A stretch of DNA of 64,000 nucleotides from CBDHEY01 sp965262305 (GTDB lineage: Bacteria; Pseudomonadota; Gammaproteobacteria; Pseudomonadales; Cellvibrionaceae). The notes beneath the pieces are model-generated. The model ran no database searches and was not told the origin of the DNA. It was given only the letters and a program-made list of their open reading frames with translations. The DNA lies in assembly GCA_965262305.1 (NCBI GenBank), contig CBDHEY010000004.1:558001-622000 (forward strand). Reading direction: 5' to 3'. Shown here one piece after another: positions 33,552 to 42,156 of this stretch. The translations under genes were made by a program, and so were the position numbers. Within the stretch, counting starts at the first letter, position 1, and every line of letters begins with the position of its first letter.

Positions 33552-35492
33552 ATGATTAATAATGGTGAACAAATTAACGAGTCGTTATCGCATGACGACA
33601 AAGAAAATATACCCTCAAATAATTCTGGAAACCGTCCGTTCTCGGATGTTCTGCAGAAAAGTGCATCTCGTCGTAATTTTCTAACGGGCAGTCTAACAGT
33701 TGCTGCAACAACTTTCGTTGCGCCAGCGGCTTATTCTGCATTTAAACCAAAAGAAGATTGGTTAAAGTATAAAAGGAAGCGTTCGTTAGTTAACTTTGAA
33801 CCTTTAACTATTGAGCAAGCAACGGCCGACAATACAGTACCAAGTATTGCTGATGAATATGAGTATCAAGTGCTTATTCCTTGGGGTACACCGCTTGAAC
33901 CAGGTTCAACTGAAGAATATGCCGGCGACCCAGATACTCGACCAACCGCAAAACAAGCCGCTCGCCAGATCGGGATTGGCCACGATGGTATGTGGTTTTT
34001 CCCCAGTGAAAGAAAGTATTTTAAATACTCTCGTTTTGGATTCCGCGGTAGCAACAGAGCAGGCATGTTGTGTATTAACCACGAATTCGGCAGAACCTCC
34101 CATGTATTGGGGAAGCCAGCCCCAGAGAGCTTAGAAGAAGTGCGAGTCATGCAAAACGTGCATGGTGTTTCTGTTGTTGCATTAAAGCGCGAGTCTCGTT
34201 TCAGAGGTGATTGGAAAGTCGTTGCTAGTCCTAACAGCCGACGTATAACCGTTAACACGCCGGTTGAGTTTTCTGGTCCTGCTGCTCGTTCGGATTTGTT
34301 ACAAAACCCAAATGGCAATGTGCCATTAGGTACGGTCAATAACTGTGGTTCGGGTCCAACGCCTTGGGGAACTTACTTAACGTGTGAAGAAAATTTCAAT
34401 GGTTACTTTGGTTCAACAGAAGGTGAAAGTTTTAACGACACTCGAACTGAAGAACAATTGCGTTATGGTTTTGACTTTGATGGCTTTAATTATGGCTGGG
34501 AGTTCTTTGACGCGCGCTTCGATCTGTCCGATGAAGACTATATTAACGAATCTAATCGATTTGGTTGGATTGTGGAAATCGATCCGTATGATGGAACGCA
34601 AAAGCCAGTGAAGCGCACAGCATTGGGCCGTTTCAAACACGAGGCGATTGCAATTGCTGAGAGTTCTAATGGTCAAATCGCGGCATTTATGGGCGATGAT
34701 CAACGTTTTGACTATTGTTACAAATACCTTTCAGATAAGCCCTGGGAAGAGTCAATCGAAGAAGGAAAAAGTCCACTAGACGAAGGCAAATTATTTGTCG
34801 CTAGATTCGACGATGATGGCACTGGAGAATGGTTAGAGCTCACAATCGAAAATCCAATTTTGGCTGAGCGCTTCTCATCTCAAGCAGAACTCTTAATTTT
34901 TACCCGAATTGCAGCTGATTTACTTGGAGCGACACCAATGGACCGTCCAGAGTGGACAACCATTGGCAAAGACGGTGAAATATATTGGACTTTGACGAAT
35001 AACTCTCAGCGAACAGAAGCCAATGCCGCTAATCCTGAAGCGCCAAACAATGATGGTCACATTATTAAGATGTTTAATGATGGGGATTATCTGGCGAACA
35101 CTTTTACTTGGGATATCTTTATTATCGCTTCTTCAACACGAGAAACCGAAGGCGTGTTCACTGATCCGGATGCAGCTTGGGCGGATCCATTTGGAAGGCT
35201 TTTTATTGGAACCGATGGTGGTCAGCCAGATGGTCTTCAAGATCAACTTGTTGTGTTTGATACCACGCAAGAAAACCCGGTTCCGGTGCGATTATTAACA
35301 GGTGTAAATAGCGACGAAATTACGGGGTTTACCGTCACCCCAGACTACCGCACTGCATTTATCAATATTCAGCATCCAGGAAATGGCGATCCAAGTTCGA
35401 CCAACTTCCCAGCCCCCACTGATGGTGTAACTATCCCGCGAGATTGTACCTTAGTAATTACTCGCAAAGATGGTGGGATTATTGGATCATAA
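33552..35492 (+). CDS. phoX: PhoX-family alkaline phosphatase (Tat-exported)
   Basis: About 646 aa, starting at ATG 33552 behind GAGGTGAG; the earlier GTG at 33543 overlaps that ribosome site. A twin-arginine signal SRRNFLTGS (about residues 40-50) is followed by a hydrophobic stretch ending AAYSA. The mature part has PhoX/DUF839 hallmarks: GIGHDGMWFFP, MLCINHEFG, WGTYLTCEENFNGYF, GRFKHEAIAI and a final domain with PDYRTAFINIQHPG. PhoX is a Ca2+/Fe3+-dependent, periplasmic phosphomonoesterase common in marine bacteria; it releases phosphate under starvation. The pst-phoU operon 26 kb away belongs to the same physiology. A terminator follows. Confidence 0.93.
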   Translation: MINNGEQINESLSHDDKENIPSNNSGNRPFSDVLQKSASRRNFLTGSLTVAATTFVAPAAYSAFKPKEDWLKYKRKRSLVNFEPLTIEQATADNTVPSIADEYEYQVLIPWGTPLEPGSTEEYAGDPDTRPTAKQAARQIGIGHDGMWFFPSERKYFKYSRFGFRGSNRAGMLCINHEFGRTSHVLGKPAPESLEEVRVMQNVHGVSVVALKRESRFRGDWKVVASPNSRRITVNTPVEFSGPAARSDLLQNPNGNVPLGTVNNCGSGPTPWGTYLTCEENFNGYFGSTEGESFNDTRTEEQLRYGFDFDGFNYGWEFFDARFDLSDEDYINESNRFGWIVEIDPYDGTQKPVKRTALGRFKHEAIAIAESSNGQIAAFMGDDQRFDYCYKYLSDKPWEESIEEGKSPLDEGKLFVARFDDDGTGEWLELTIENPILAERFSSQAELLIFTRIAADLLGATPMDRPEWTTIGKDGEIYWTLTNNSQRTEANAANPEAPNNDGHIIKMFNDGDYLANTFTWDIFIIASSTRETEGVFTDPDAAWADPFGRLFIGTDGGQPDGLQDQLVVFDTTQENPVPVRLLTGVNSDEITGFTVTPDYRTAFINIQHPGNGDPSSTNFPAPTDGVTIPRDCTLVITRKDGGIIGS

Positions 35493-35535
35493 ATATTAAT
35501 CAAGTATTGATTTAATCTCTTACTTGTTAATTAAA

Positions 35536-35562
35536 AGGCACCCTAGTCGGGTGCTTTTTTTT
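35536..35562 (+). terminator. Rho-independent terminator after phoX
   Basis: Stem GCACCC/GGGTGC with 5-nt loop and eight T's, 45 bp after the stop codon. A classic intrinsic terminator. Confidence 0.9.
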
Positions 35563-35731
35563 GCAGTTAAAACGTACTACTAAATATTATGTCTTTTAAT
35601 TTACCTTCAATGGCATACATTGCCAGTTTTGGAAAAGATTAATTCGTCGAATTTAATTAGAATAGGTTGTGTTGTAGCATTGGATTTATACTATCGAAAG
35701 CGCATTTGTCCAGAATAACTAGGAGTTCAGT

Positions 35732-36220
35732 ATGTTAAAAATGAAAGGCACAATATGTATTGAGGCTTCAAAGCAAAGATGCTGGGAAGTATTGGCTGAT
35801 ATTGAAAATATTCCGCAATGGTCAGAAGCCGTTCTCGTTGCTAAGAGCGTAGGGCCTAAATCGACAGGAGTAGATGCAGAGAGAACCTGCGAGTTAAATA
35901 ATAAAATGACGATCAATGAAAAGTGGATCGAATGGAATGAAGGCGAGTCTTACACATATATTGGTCTTAATCTTCCGATGGTTAAGTTGGCACAGAATAC
36001 CTGGTCATTGCTAGAAGATGGTGGAAAAACCTACCTCACAACGGAATCTAAAGTCATTTTTAAAGGTGGTCTATTTGGTCGACTGTTAGAGCCTGTAATG
36101 AAAATAGCTACTGCAAAGATGGGTGCCAATACGCTTGCTGCGCTTAAATACTTGATAGAAACCGGTTCGCCTTTTGAAGGAAACCATTCGAAATTACCTC
36201 GCCCATTAGCTGTTTGCTAA
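35732..36220 (+). CDS. SRPBCC (START-like) family protein
   Basis: A 162-aa protein of the polyketide cyclase/START-like fold: MKGTICIEASKQRCWEVLAD, with IPQWSEAVLVAKSVG, is the common opening of SRPBCC proteins, and GLFGRLLEPVMK is the C-terminal helix. These bind hydrophobic ligands in a deep pocket. Ligand and role are unknown. It stands alone, between phoX and the molybdenum hydroxylase genes. Confidence 0.85.
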   Translation: MLKMKGTICIEASKQRCWEVLADIENIPQWSEAVLVAKSVGPKSTGVDAERTCELNNKMTINEKWIEWNEGESYTYIGLNLPMVKLAQNTWSLLEDGGKTYLTTESKVIFKGGLFGRLLEPVMKIATAKMGANTLAALKYLIETGSPFEGNHSKLPRPLAVC

Positions 36221-36577
36221 GCGAGCTTAAAAAGTAAATCAACTTATCGTATTGAATCTGTAATTTTGGATTATTTTGTTATCTTTTTGATCGAACAATC
36301 TGCGATCAAAGTTAAGCGCTGATAAAAATTAACATCCATTTTTTCTAATTGCGTTCTATTTTTGAAATTCGCATCCTTTTTCAGTTTATCTTAAGAACTA
36401 AAAGGATATACTTTTCGTAAGGCATCCTATTAAACATTCATTCATTGTTACTAAAATAGACACATAAACTCTTCAGGGTATAATCATTTCAATAAATGTC
36501 TATGAATATTAATAAAAGCGAGCGAGATTTTAATCGCTAATTCCTCTTAAAAAATATTACCAATTTCGGGAGTTCCT
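36221..36577. other. AT-rich intergenic region before iorAB
   Basis: About 357 bp with no coding potential on either strand; presumably promoter for the oxidoreductase operon. No repeats or clear operators were seen. Confidence 0.45.
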
Positions 36578-37078
36578 ATGGTCCGTCTTAAAGTCAATGG
36601 CAAGTCCAAAACCTTTGAAGGTGATGAGACTATGCCTCTGTTATGGTATTTGCGTGATGAATTAAAACTGATCGGTACAAGATTTGGTTGTGGTCAGGCT
36701 TTGTGTGGCGCCTGCACGGTACATATTGATGGCGTCGCGCAGCGCAGTTGTATTACGCCCATCTCTGTCTTGGATGGCCGGTCAGTCACAACGATAGAAG
36801 GCTTGAGCAAGAAAGGAGATCACCCAGTGCAAAAAGCTTGGGCAGAACATCGCGTACCGCAGTGTGGGTTTTGCCAGGCTGGACAAATGATGCAAGCGGC
36901 AAGCTTTTTAAAAGAAAATCCCAGTCCAACTGATGAAGAAATTGATGCAGTAATGTCGGGTAATATCTGCCGTTGTGGCACATATACCCGTATTCGCTCG
37001 GCGATTAAAGATGCTGGAAAAGAATTGGCAGGTGTGCAGTTTTACGACGCCGCGGAGCATAAAGGAGATGTCGCATGA
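36578..37078 (+). CDS. iorA: Isoquinoline 1-oxidoreductase-type [2Fe-2S] subunit
   Basis: A 166-aa protein with the two iron-sulfur clusters of xanthine-oxidase-family small subunits: a plant-type cluster (CGQALCGACTVHIDG, then RSC) and a second four-Cys cluster (CGFCQAGQM, CRCGTY). Residues 1-80 are the ferredoxin fold, 85-150 the helical domain. The pairing with a single large subunit, and no separate FAD subunit, is as in isoquinoline 1-oxidoreductase and related aldehyde dehydrogenases. It passes electrons from the molybdenum centre towards the membrane chain. Overlaps the next gene by 4 nt. Confidence 0.93.
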   Translation: MVRLKVNGKSKTFEGDETMPLLWYLRDELKLIGTRFGCGQALCGACTVHIDGVAQRSCITPISVLDGRSVTTIEGLSKKGDHPVQKAWAEHRVPQCGFCQAGQMMQAASFLKENPSPTDEEIDAVMSGNICRCGTYTRIRSAIKDAGKELAGVQFYDAAEHKGDVA

Positions 37079-39327
37079 GCGAGTATCTAGATATGGATCG
37101 CCGTAGCTTCTTTAAAAACACAGCCTTTACCGCAACGGGCATGGCGCTAGGAATGAAATTGTTGTCTTCCGCTCCACTTCATGCCGGTGTGCTGGATGAG
37201 ACTTCTGCAAAAGCCCTTCGAGCTAATTTATTTGTCGCGCTAAACTCAGATGGAACGGTGGAAATTACCTGTCATCGTTCCGAAATGGGTCAGCATATTC
37301 GTACGGCATATGCACAGGTTATTGCTGAAGAGCTAGATGCGGATTGGGATAAGGTCAAAGTCATTCAGGCTAAAGGTGATAACACCTATGGTGACCAAAA
37401 TACAGATGGTTCTAGAAGCTTGACGACCAATATGTTGCGGTTGCGGCAAATGGGCGCCAGCGCGCGCGCGATGTTGATTCAAGCAGCTGCTAAAAAATGG
37501 GATGTTGATCCCTCGACCTGTTCTACCGATAACCATTATGTTGTTAATGCTAAAGGTAAAAAGCTCGCTTATGGAAAACTCGCCAAACTTGCTGCGGTTG
37601 AGACGCCACCAGAGGCAGAAACATTGAAACTCAAGCCTAAAAAGACGTGGCGATACATTGGTAAAACGAAGCCGATTGTGGATATGACTGATATCTTGAC
37701 AGGAACGGCGATTTTTGGCGCTGATGCCTTGCCGGATGCTAAAGTTGCAGTGATTGTTCGTCCACCCGTGGTGCAAGCAAAAGTTAAATCCGCTAACATC
37801 GGCGAGGTTAAGAAATTACCTGGCGTACTTCATGTAATCAATATGCCTGTTGCAACGGTGCCAGTTGGATTTAATCCGCTAGGCGGAATTGCGGTTGTTG
37901 CCGAAAACACTTGGGCTGCGATTAGTGCAACTAGAAAGCTTAATATCGAGTGGGAAAAAAGCGGTAATGACGACTACGATTCTGCCGTTTATCGCAATGA
38001 ACTTTTTGAAGCTGTGCGCAAAGAAGGGCAACCTACTTATTCTGCTGGTGATGTCACCGCTGCGATGAAAAGCGCGACGAAAACCTTATCGGCTGAATAC
38101 TACATCCCTCATTTATCTCAAGCGCCGATGGAGCCGCCTGCTGCTTGCGCCATAGTAACCAGCGAAAGTGCTGAAATCTGGTCACCAACGCAAAACCCAC
38201 AGAGTGATCAGAAAGAAATCGCGACGCTTTTAGGTTTTGATCTAAAGAAAGTGAAAGTGAATGTCACCATGTTAGGTGGTGGCTTTGGTCGTAAATCTAA
38301 ATGTGATTTCTCGGTGGAGGCGGCCTACTTAGCCAAACAAACCGGATTGCCTATTCGTGTCCAATGGACTCGAGAAAATGATATTCAACACGGTTTCTAT
38401 GAGGCTGTTAACGCCCAAAAATTAGATGCTGGCTTGGATAAAGACGGCAACTTACTTGGGTTTAGACATAGGTCGGCATTCCCTCCCATTGCTTCAACAT
38501 TTGTTCCAAATGCAAATTTTACTCTAGAGTTCGAACAGTTTCTTGGCATTGATACCATACCGTTCGAGACGGAAAATTTACGCTCGGAAATTACAGCTAT
38601 GCCCGCTAAAGTAAGAATTGGTTGGATGCGGTCTGTGCATAATATTTACCATGCTTTTGCACAGCAGAGTTTCGCCAGTGAATTGGCTCATGCGGTAGGC
38701 GCAGATCCTAAAGATTATTTGTTGAAGTTAATTGGCAAAGATCGAGTCATTAATCTTTCACAACGTAACCCTAAATTTGAAGCACTCAAAGGTTTGGAAA
38801 CAACCTTTCCTTATGACACTAAGCGTATGAAGGCAGCTGTTAATAGGGTCGCTGATATGGCAGGTTGGGGCCGGGAATTGCCTAAAGGTAACGGGCTAGG
38901 CATAGCTGTGCACTATAGTTTTTTAAGCTATGTAGCGACTGTCGTTGAAGTGAATGTGAGTGAGGCAGGGGACCTAGATGTGGTTAAGGCATGGGTTGCT
39001 ATTGATGCAGGTCAGATCGTCAATTTAGATTCCGTGAAAAACCAGATCCAAGGTGGCTCTATATACAGTTTAAGCTATGCGTTACACAGTAAAATCACCG
39101 CCAAAAATGGCATTATTGAACAAAGTAATTTCCACGATTATCAAGTTGCTCGAATGAGTGATAGTCCTTTAGATATTGAAGTGGATGTGATTGATAGTGA
39201 CGCTGCGCCTGCCGGTGTTGGCGAACCTGGTACACCACCTTTTGCTCCAGCTCTTTGTAATGCAATTTTTGCTGCAAGTGGTAAACGTATTCGCGAATTA
39301 CCAATCGGTGATCAATTAAAAGCATAG
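37075..39327 (+). CDS. iorB: Isoquinoline 1-oxidoreductase-type molybdopterin subunit
   Basis: A 750-aa protein with a Tat signal (DRRSFFKNTAF, then MALGMKLLSS), so the IorA/IorB complex is probably exported to the periplasm with its cofactor. It is the single-chain large subunit of the xanthine dehydrogenase family: GRKSKCDFSVEAAY-type cofactor contacts, YIPHLSQAPMEPPA and the active-site VGEPGTPPFAP with the catalytic Glu. Substrate could be an N-heteroaromatic compound or an aldehyde; the sequence does not decide. No chaperone of the XdhC type lies nearby. A terminator follows. Confidence 0.92.
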   Translation: MSEYLDMDRRSFFKNTAFTATGMALGMKLLSSAPLHAGVLDETSAKALRANLFVALNSDGTVEITCHRSEMGQHIRTAYAQVIAEELDADWDKVKVIQAKGDNTYGDQNTDGSRSLTTNMLRLRQMGASARAMLIQAAAKKWDVDPSTCSTDNHYVVNAKGKKLAYGKLAKLAAVETPPEAETLKLKPKKTWRYIGKTKPIVDMTDILTGTAIFGADALPDAKVAVIVRPPVVQAKVKSANIGEVKKLPGVLHVINMPVATVPVGFNPLGGIAVVAENTWAAISATRKLNIEWEKSGNDDYDSAVYRNELFEAVRKEGQPTYSAGDVTAAMKSATKTLSAEYYIPHLSQAPMEPPAACAIVTSESAEIWSPTQNPQSDQKEIATLLGFDLKKVKVNVTMLGGGFGRKSKCDFSVEAAYLAKQTGLPIRVQWTRENDIQHGFYEAVNAQKLDAGLDKDGNLLGFRHRSAFPPIASTFVPNANFTLEFEQFLGIDTIPFETENLRSEITAMPAKVRIGWMRSVHNIYHAFAQQSFASELAHAVGADPKDYLLKLIGKDRVINLSQRNPKFEALKGLETTFPYDTKRMKAAVNRVADMAGWGRELPKGNGLGIAVHYSFLSYVATVVEVNVSEAGDLDVVKAWVAIDAGQIVNLDSVKNQIQGGSIYSLSYALHSKITAKNGIIEQSNFHDYQVARMSDSPLDIEVDVIDSDAAPAGVGEPGTPPFAPALCNAIFAASGKRIRELPIGDQLKA

Positions 39328-39356
39328 TGCGAACTAGGCGACTAACGTGTTAACTA

Positions 39357-39381
39357 AAAAAGCGCCCGGTGGGCGCTTTTA
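39357..39381 (+). terminator. Terminator between iorB and the M6 protease gene
   Basis: Inverted repeat AGCGCCC/GGGCGCT with a 3-nt loop, flanked by AAAAA and TTTT. Because A- and T-runs flank both sides it can end transcription from both convergent genes. Confidence 0.88.
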
Positions 39382-39411
39382 TTTTTTTAATGAACTGCGA
39401 GTTTCATATAA

Positions 39412-42036
39412 TTAGTCACAGCTAGAATTTGCAATATCGCCAGATTGTTGGAAGGTTACTTGCTGTGCTCCACTTATGCATTGGCCGATTGAGTTATCTT
39501 GTACTTTAAATTCAATTTTGTAGTTTGTGCCTTCGCTTAAATTAGGAACAGATCTCTCATAAAACCCGTTCTCTAAATTAGGAGTACGGCAATCGTCGTT
39601 AAAACACAAATAGACAAATCCAGCAGTCCAACCATTATCCTCGTGATAGATAATCCCATTTGACGAATCAACATATTCTATTCCAAATGCTCCTCTTGCT
39701 GATGACATTGGTGTTGCTGTTGGTTCTGGAGTTGGTGTGAACGTTGGTTGAGGTGTGGGAGTGCTCGTCGGCATTGCCGTTGGTGTGGCAGTAGGTGTTG
39801 CTGTAGGTGTAGAAGTTGGTATCGCCGTTGGCGTAGGCGTCGGTATTATTGTTGGAGTGGCTGTCGGTATTGCCGTTGGTATGGCTGTAGGAATTGGCGT
39901 TGGTTCCGGGCTTGGAGTCGCAGTAGGGGTCGGGATCGGAGTGGGTGTGATCGTCGGGTTAGCAGTCGGCGTAACGGCAGGTGTTGGTTCTGGCGTTGGT
40001 GTCGTATTACTCGCAATAGCTACTTTAATAAGATCTACGTTCAATGCCGCATCCCCATTGTCAAAAAAGATATCGAGTGTCGCATTTTCGGGAATAGTCA
40101 GTGCGGCTGTAGCTTCTTGATAAGCACCTACCCAGCTTCCTGTCGAAGAAAAGTTAATATCTCCAGCATCGCTTCCATTAATTGACAATGAAATTTCGCC
40201 GCTCAATTCAGAGGCATAGCTAATCGTGATACCTGTAGCTTCGGGTAAATTTGTTAAGCTGAAGCCAGCTCCCAGGGTGCTAATATAGGCAATACCTTGC
40301 CCGCTTGATGCTGCACCATCGTTGTAAATGCGCGCACCACCATAAGATGAGCCCGATTCAGCCTCAAACTCAGTGATAACCGGCGCAATAGTCGGTATGG
40401 GTGATGGTGAGGGGGTTGCAATAACAGCACCAAAAGTCACTGATACCTCATCGGCAGGAATCGCCGGAATAGTCACTTCAAATCCGGTGGATGTTCCATT
40501 ATAAAGTTTTGAATTGGGAGTTGTCGTATCGCCGAAGTATGTTGCGGTAGTCCCTTTCCAAAAGGAATTAATCGTTGGATTATCGGATGATAGACCTGTT
40601 GGTATAGCATCCTCTACATCTACCATTCGGTTTGCGTCGTTGGTGTTATTACCGAAACTGTCAACATGGTAAATTATCACACCACCTTCAAAATCTGTTC
40701 CAGCAAAAGCAGTAAGTCCTCGGTCCCAACCCAGATTGCGGCGGTTTTCCACTAGGAAAAACTCGTCGGGATCTATGGTAGTCTGAATTGCGGCTACATT
40801 ATCTTGATTTGCGCTGTCCGACCCTGCTGCAGTAATGCTAACTACACCTTGCGCTTCTGCAGGATTAATCCAACCTAAACGATTTTTAGTCCAAGCTGAT
40901 GGCAACGCAGGTGTAGCGCCGCTAAATTCGCCAGGTTGTCTAGTCCAGGTACCACCGCCCATGACATCAAACGGACCGATACCCCGTGAGCCACCATCAT
41001 AGTCATAAAGGTCGGGCACAAAGAAAAGACTATGGCCAAGCTCATGAATCATGATACCGACTGTAGGTGCTCGCCCACTGTGCAGTTCACCCATTTTTGA
41101 ATAGTTTGCAAAAGGACCGCCTAATAAAATGTTTTCATCAGTGTTCATATGCTGTAACAGTGCAGTTGCACCACCGTATGTACCCAGTGTGCCACCACTG
41201 ATAGACTGTTCCGGGCCAGCTAAGATTATGGTGATTGCAAGTTCTCCAGCAACCAAGATGCCATCGCCATCTTGATCGTAGCTTGCAAAATCGATAAAAG
41301 GATCGGCTGCATTGATAGCATCCACAAAAACGTCGTTTGCTTTTGTATTTCCAGGATTTGGATGTGGATAAGGTAAAGAAATCCAACCGATTACACCGTC
41401 ATTTACTGCGCCATCACTTTCCCAAGCAGTTCGTAACTGAGCATTTCCATATGACGCGTCATCGAAATACTGCTTCACTTTTTCGAGAGAGTTGGCAAAG
41501 TGAGATACGTCAATAGTGCCTTGAACATCTTCAAATTCAACCAACAAAAATAAAAGTGGTGCTTTGTTTCTAACGGATTGTACGTCATCGCCTGATCCTG
41601 CAATATCACCACCTCCTGCCGTTGTTGATTCTAATGATGCTTCTATGAGGTCTTTAGAGAGCAGTTCTGCTTGAATTAACCCCATGTCTGAATTTCGAAC
41701 AAATACCGGCGAATCAGATAGGTTTTCTTGGTATCGAACACTTGTTTTTGAAAATCCCTTGAAGTTATTTAAATCCGGCTTAACAAAATAAAAGTAACCA
41801 TCAATGCTCTGTTCCACGACAAAGCCATCCCTTGTTTCATGCCAGTGTAAAAATTCATCGCCGGCATTTTTAATTTCAATAAAGCTACCATTAGGAAGAG
41901 TTTGTTCGAAAAAAATATGGCTGGCAGGTGCGGCGTTTGCCGGCATGGTGGTTAATGCGGTTGGTGCCAAGAGAGCGCACGCTAGACTAAATTGCGCTGC
42001 GGTTCTTTTTGCTGACCGAAAATTAAAACAATTCAT
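39412..42036 (-). CDS. Secreted M6-family metalloprotease with CBM-like and C-terminal module
   Basis: About 874 aa from ATG 42036 (MNCFNFRSAK), preceded by GGGGGA; 22 residues of a longer frame upstream are less likely. Signal peptide (ends PANA) is followed by a pro-region (SFIEIKNAGDEFLHWHETRD) and the M6/immune-inhibitor-A-type catalytic domain with zinc motif HELGH (His331, Glu332, His335). After this come a CBM-like beta-sandwich (about residues 545-665, GQGIAYIST, FFDNGDAALNVD), a long Pro/Thr repeat linker (about 665-775) and a 95-residue C-terminal module starting GAFGIEYVD with four Cys. The last two modules recur in the S8 protease next door. A calcium-binding YDQDGDG motif also occurs in the catalytic part. 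It degrades extracellular protein. Confidence 0.88.
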   Translation of the reverse strand: MNCFNFRSAKRTAAQFSLACALLAPTALTTMPANAAPASHIFFEQTLPNGSFIEIKNAGDEFLHWHETRDGFVVEQSIDGYFYFVKPDLNNFKGFSKTSVRYQENLSDSPVFVRNSDMGLIQAELLSKDLIEASLESTTAGGGDIAGSGDDVQSVRNKAPLLFLLVEFEDVQGTIDVSHFANSLEKVKQYFDDASYGNAQLRTAWESDGAVNDGVIGWISLPYPHPNPGNTKANDVFVDAINAADPFIDFASYDQDGDGILVAGELAITIILAGPEQSISGGTLGTYGGATALLQHMNTDENILLGGPFANYSKMGELHSGRAPTVGIMIHELGHSLFFVPDLYDYDGGSRGIGPFDVMGGGTWTRQPGEFSGATPALPSAWTKNRLGWINPAEAQGVVSITAAGSDSANQDNVAAIQTTIDPDEFFLVENRRNLGWDRGLTAFAGTDFEGGVIIYHVDSFGNNTNDANRMVDVEDAIPTGLSSDNPTINSFWKGTTATYFGDTTTPNSKLYNGTSTGFEVTIPAIPADEVSVTFGAVIATPSPSPIPTIAPVITEFEAESGSSYGGARIYNDGAASSGQGIAYISTLGAGFSLTNLPEATGITISYASELSGEISLSINGSDAGDINFSSTGSWVGAYQEATAALTIPENATLDIFFDNGDAALNVDLIKVAIASNTTPTPEPTPAVTPTANPTITPTPIPTPTATPSPEPTPIPTAIPTAIPTATPTIIPTPTPTAIPTSTPTATPTATPTAMPTSTPTPQPTFTPTPEPTATPMSSARGAFGIEYVDSSNGIIYHEDNGWTAGFVYLCFNDDCRTPNLENGFYERSVPNLSEGTNYKIEFKVQDNSIGQCISGAQQVTFQQSGDIANSSCD
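39700..40000 (-). repeat. Low-complexity Pro/Thr-rich linker coding repeat (M6 protease)
   Basis: The DNA consists of many degenerate 6-18 bp units (ACxCCxACx type) coding for PT, PTAT and PTPTP repeats. It creates spurious antisense frames rich in Val and Gly, which are not genes. It is a flexible, probably extended inter-domain linker and prone to length changes by recombination. A similar repeat lies at 42465-42710. Confidence 0.8.
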
Positions 42037-42113
42037 AAATCCCCCAAAAAAGTTTAAATATAAAACGTGGTTTTTTTCCCTCGATTTTTCTTCATGCTGC
42101 AACTATTTAAGAA

Positions 42114-42130
42114 CCCCGGCTATGCCGGGG
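42114..42130 (-). terminator. GC-rich hairpin after the S8 protease gene
   Basis: Perfect 7-bp stem CCCCGGC/GCCGGGG with 3-nt loop, directly after the S8 stop. Reading on the minus strand it is followed by TTCTTAAAT, a weak T-tract. It probably serves as a terminator between two same-strand protease genes. Confidence 0.7.
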
Positions 42131-42156
42131 CCTACTGTGTTATGTTTTTCTATTGA

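Noticed and set aside
39748..40185. Open frames on the plus strand coding for Val/Gly- or Arg/Cys-rich repeats
   Set aside because: They are the antisense reading of the Pro/Thr linker repeat of the M6 protease; the composition is a direct result of the repeated codons. The same holds for 42566-42829 inside the S8 gene.
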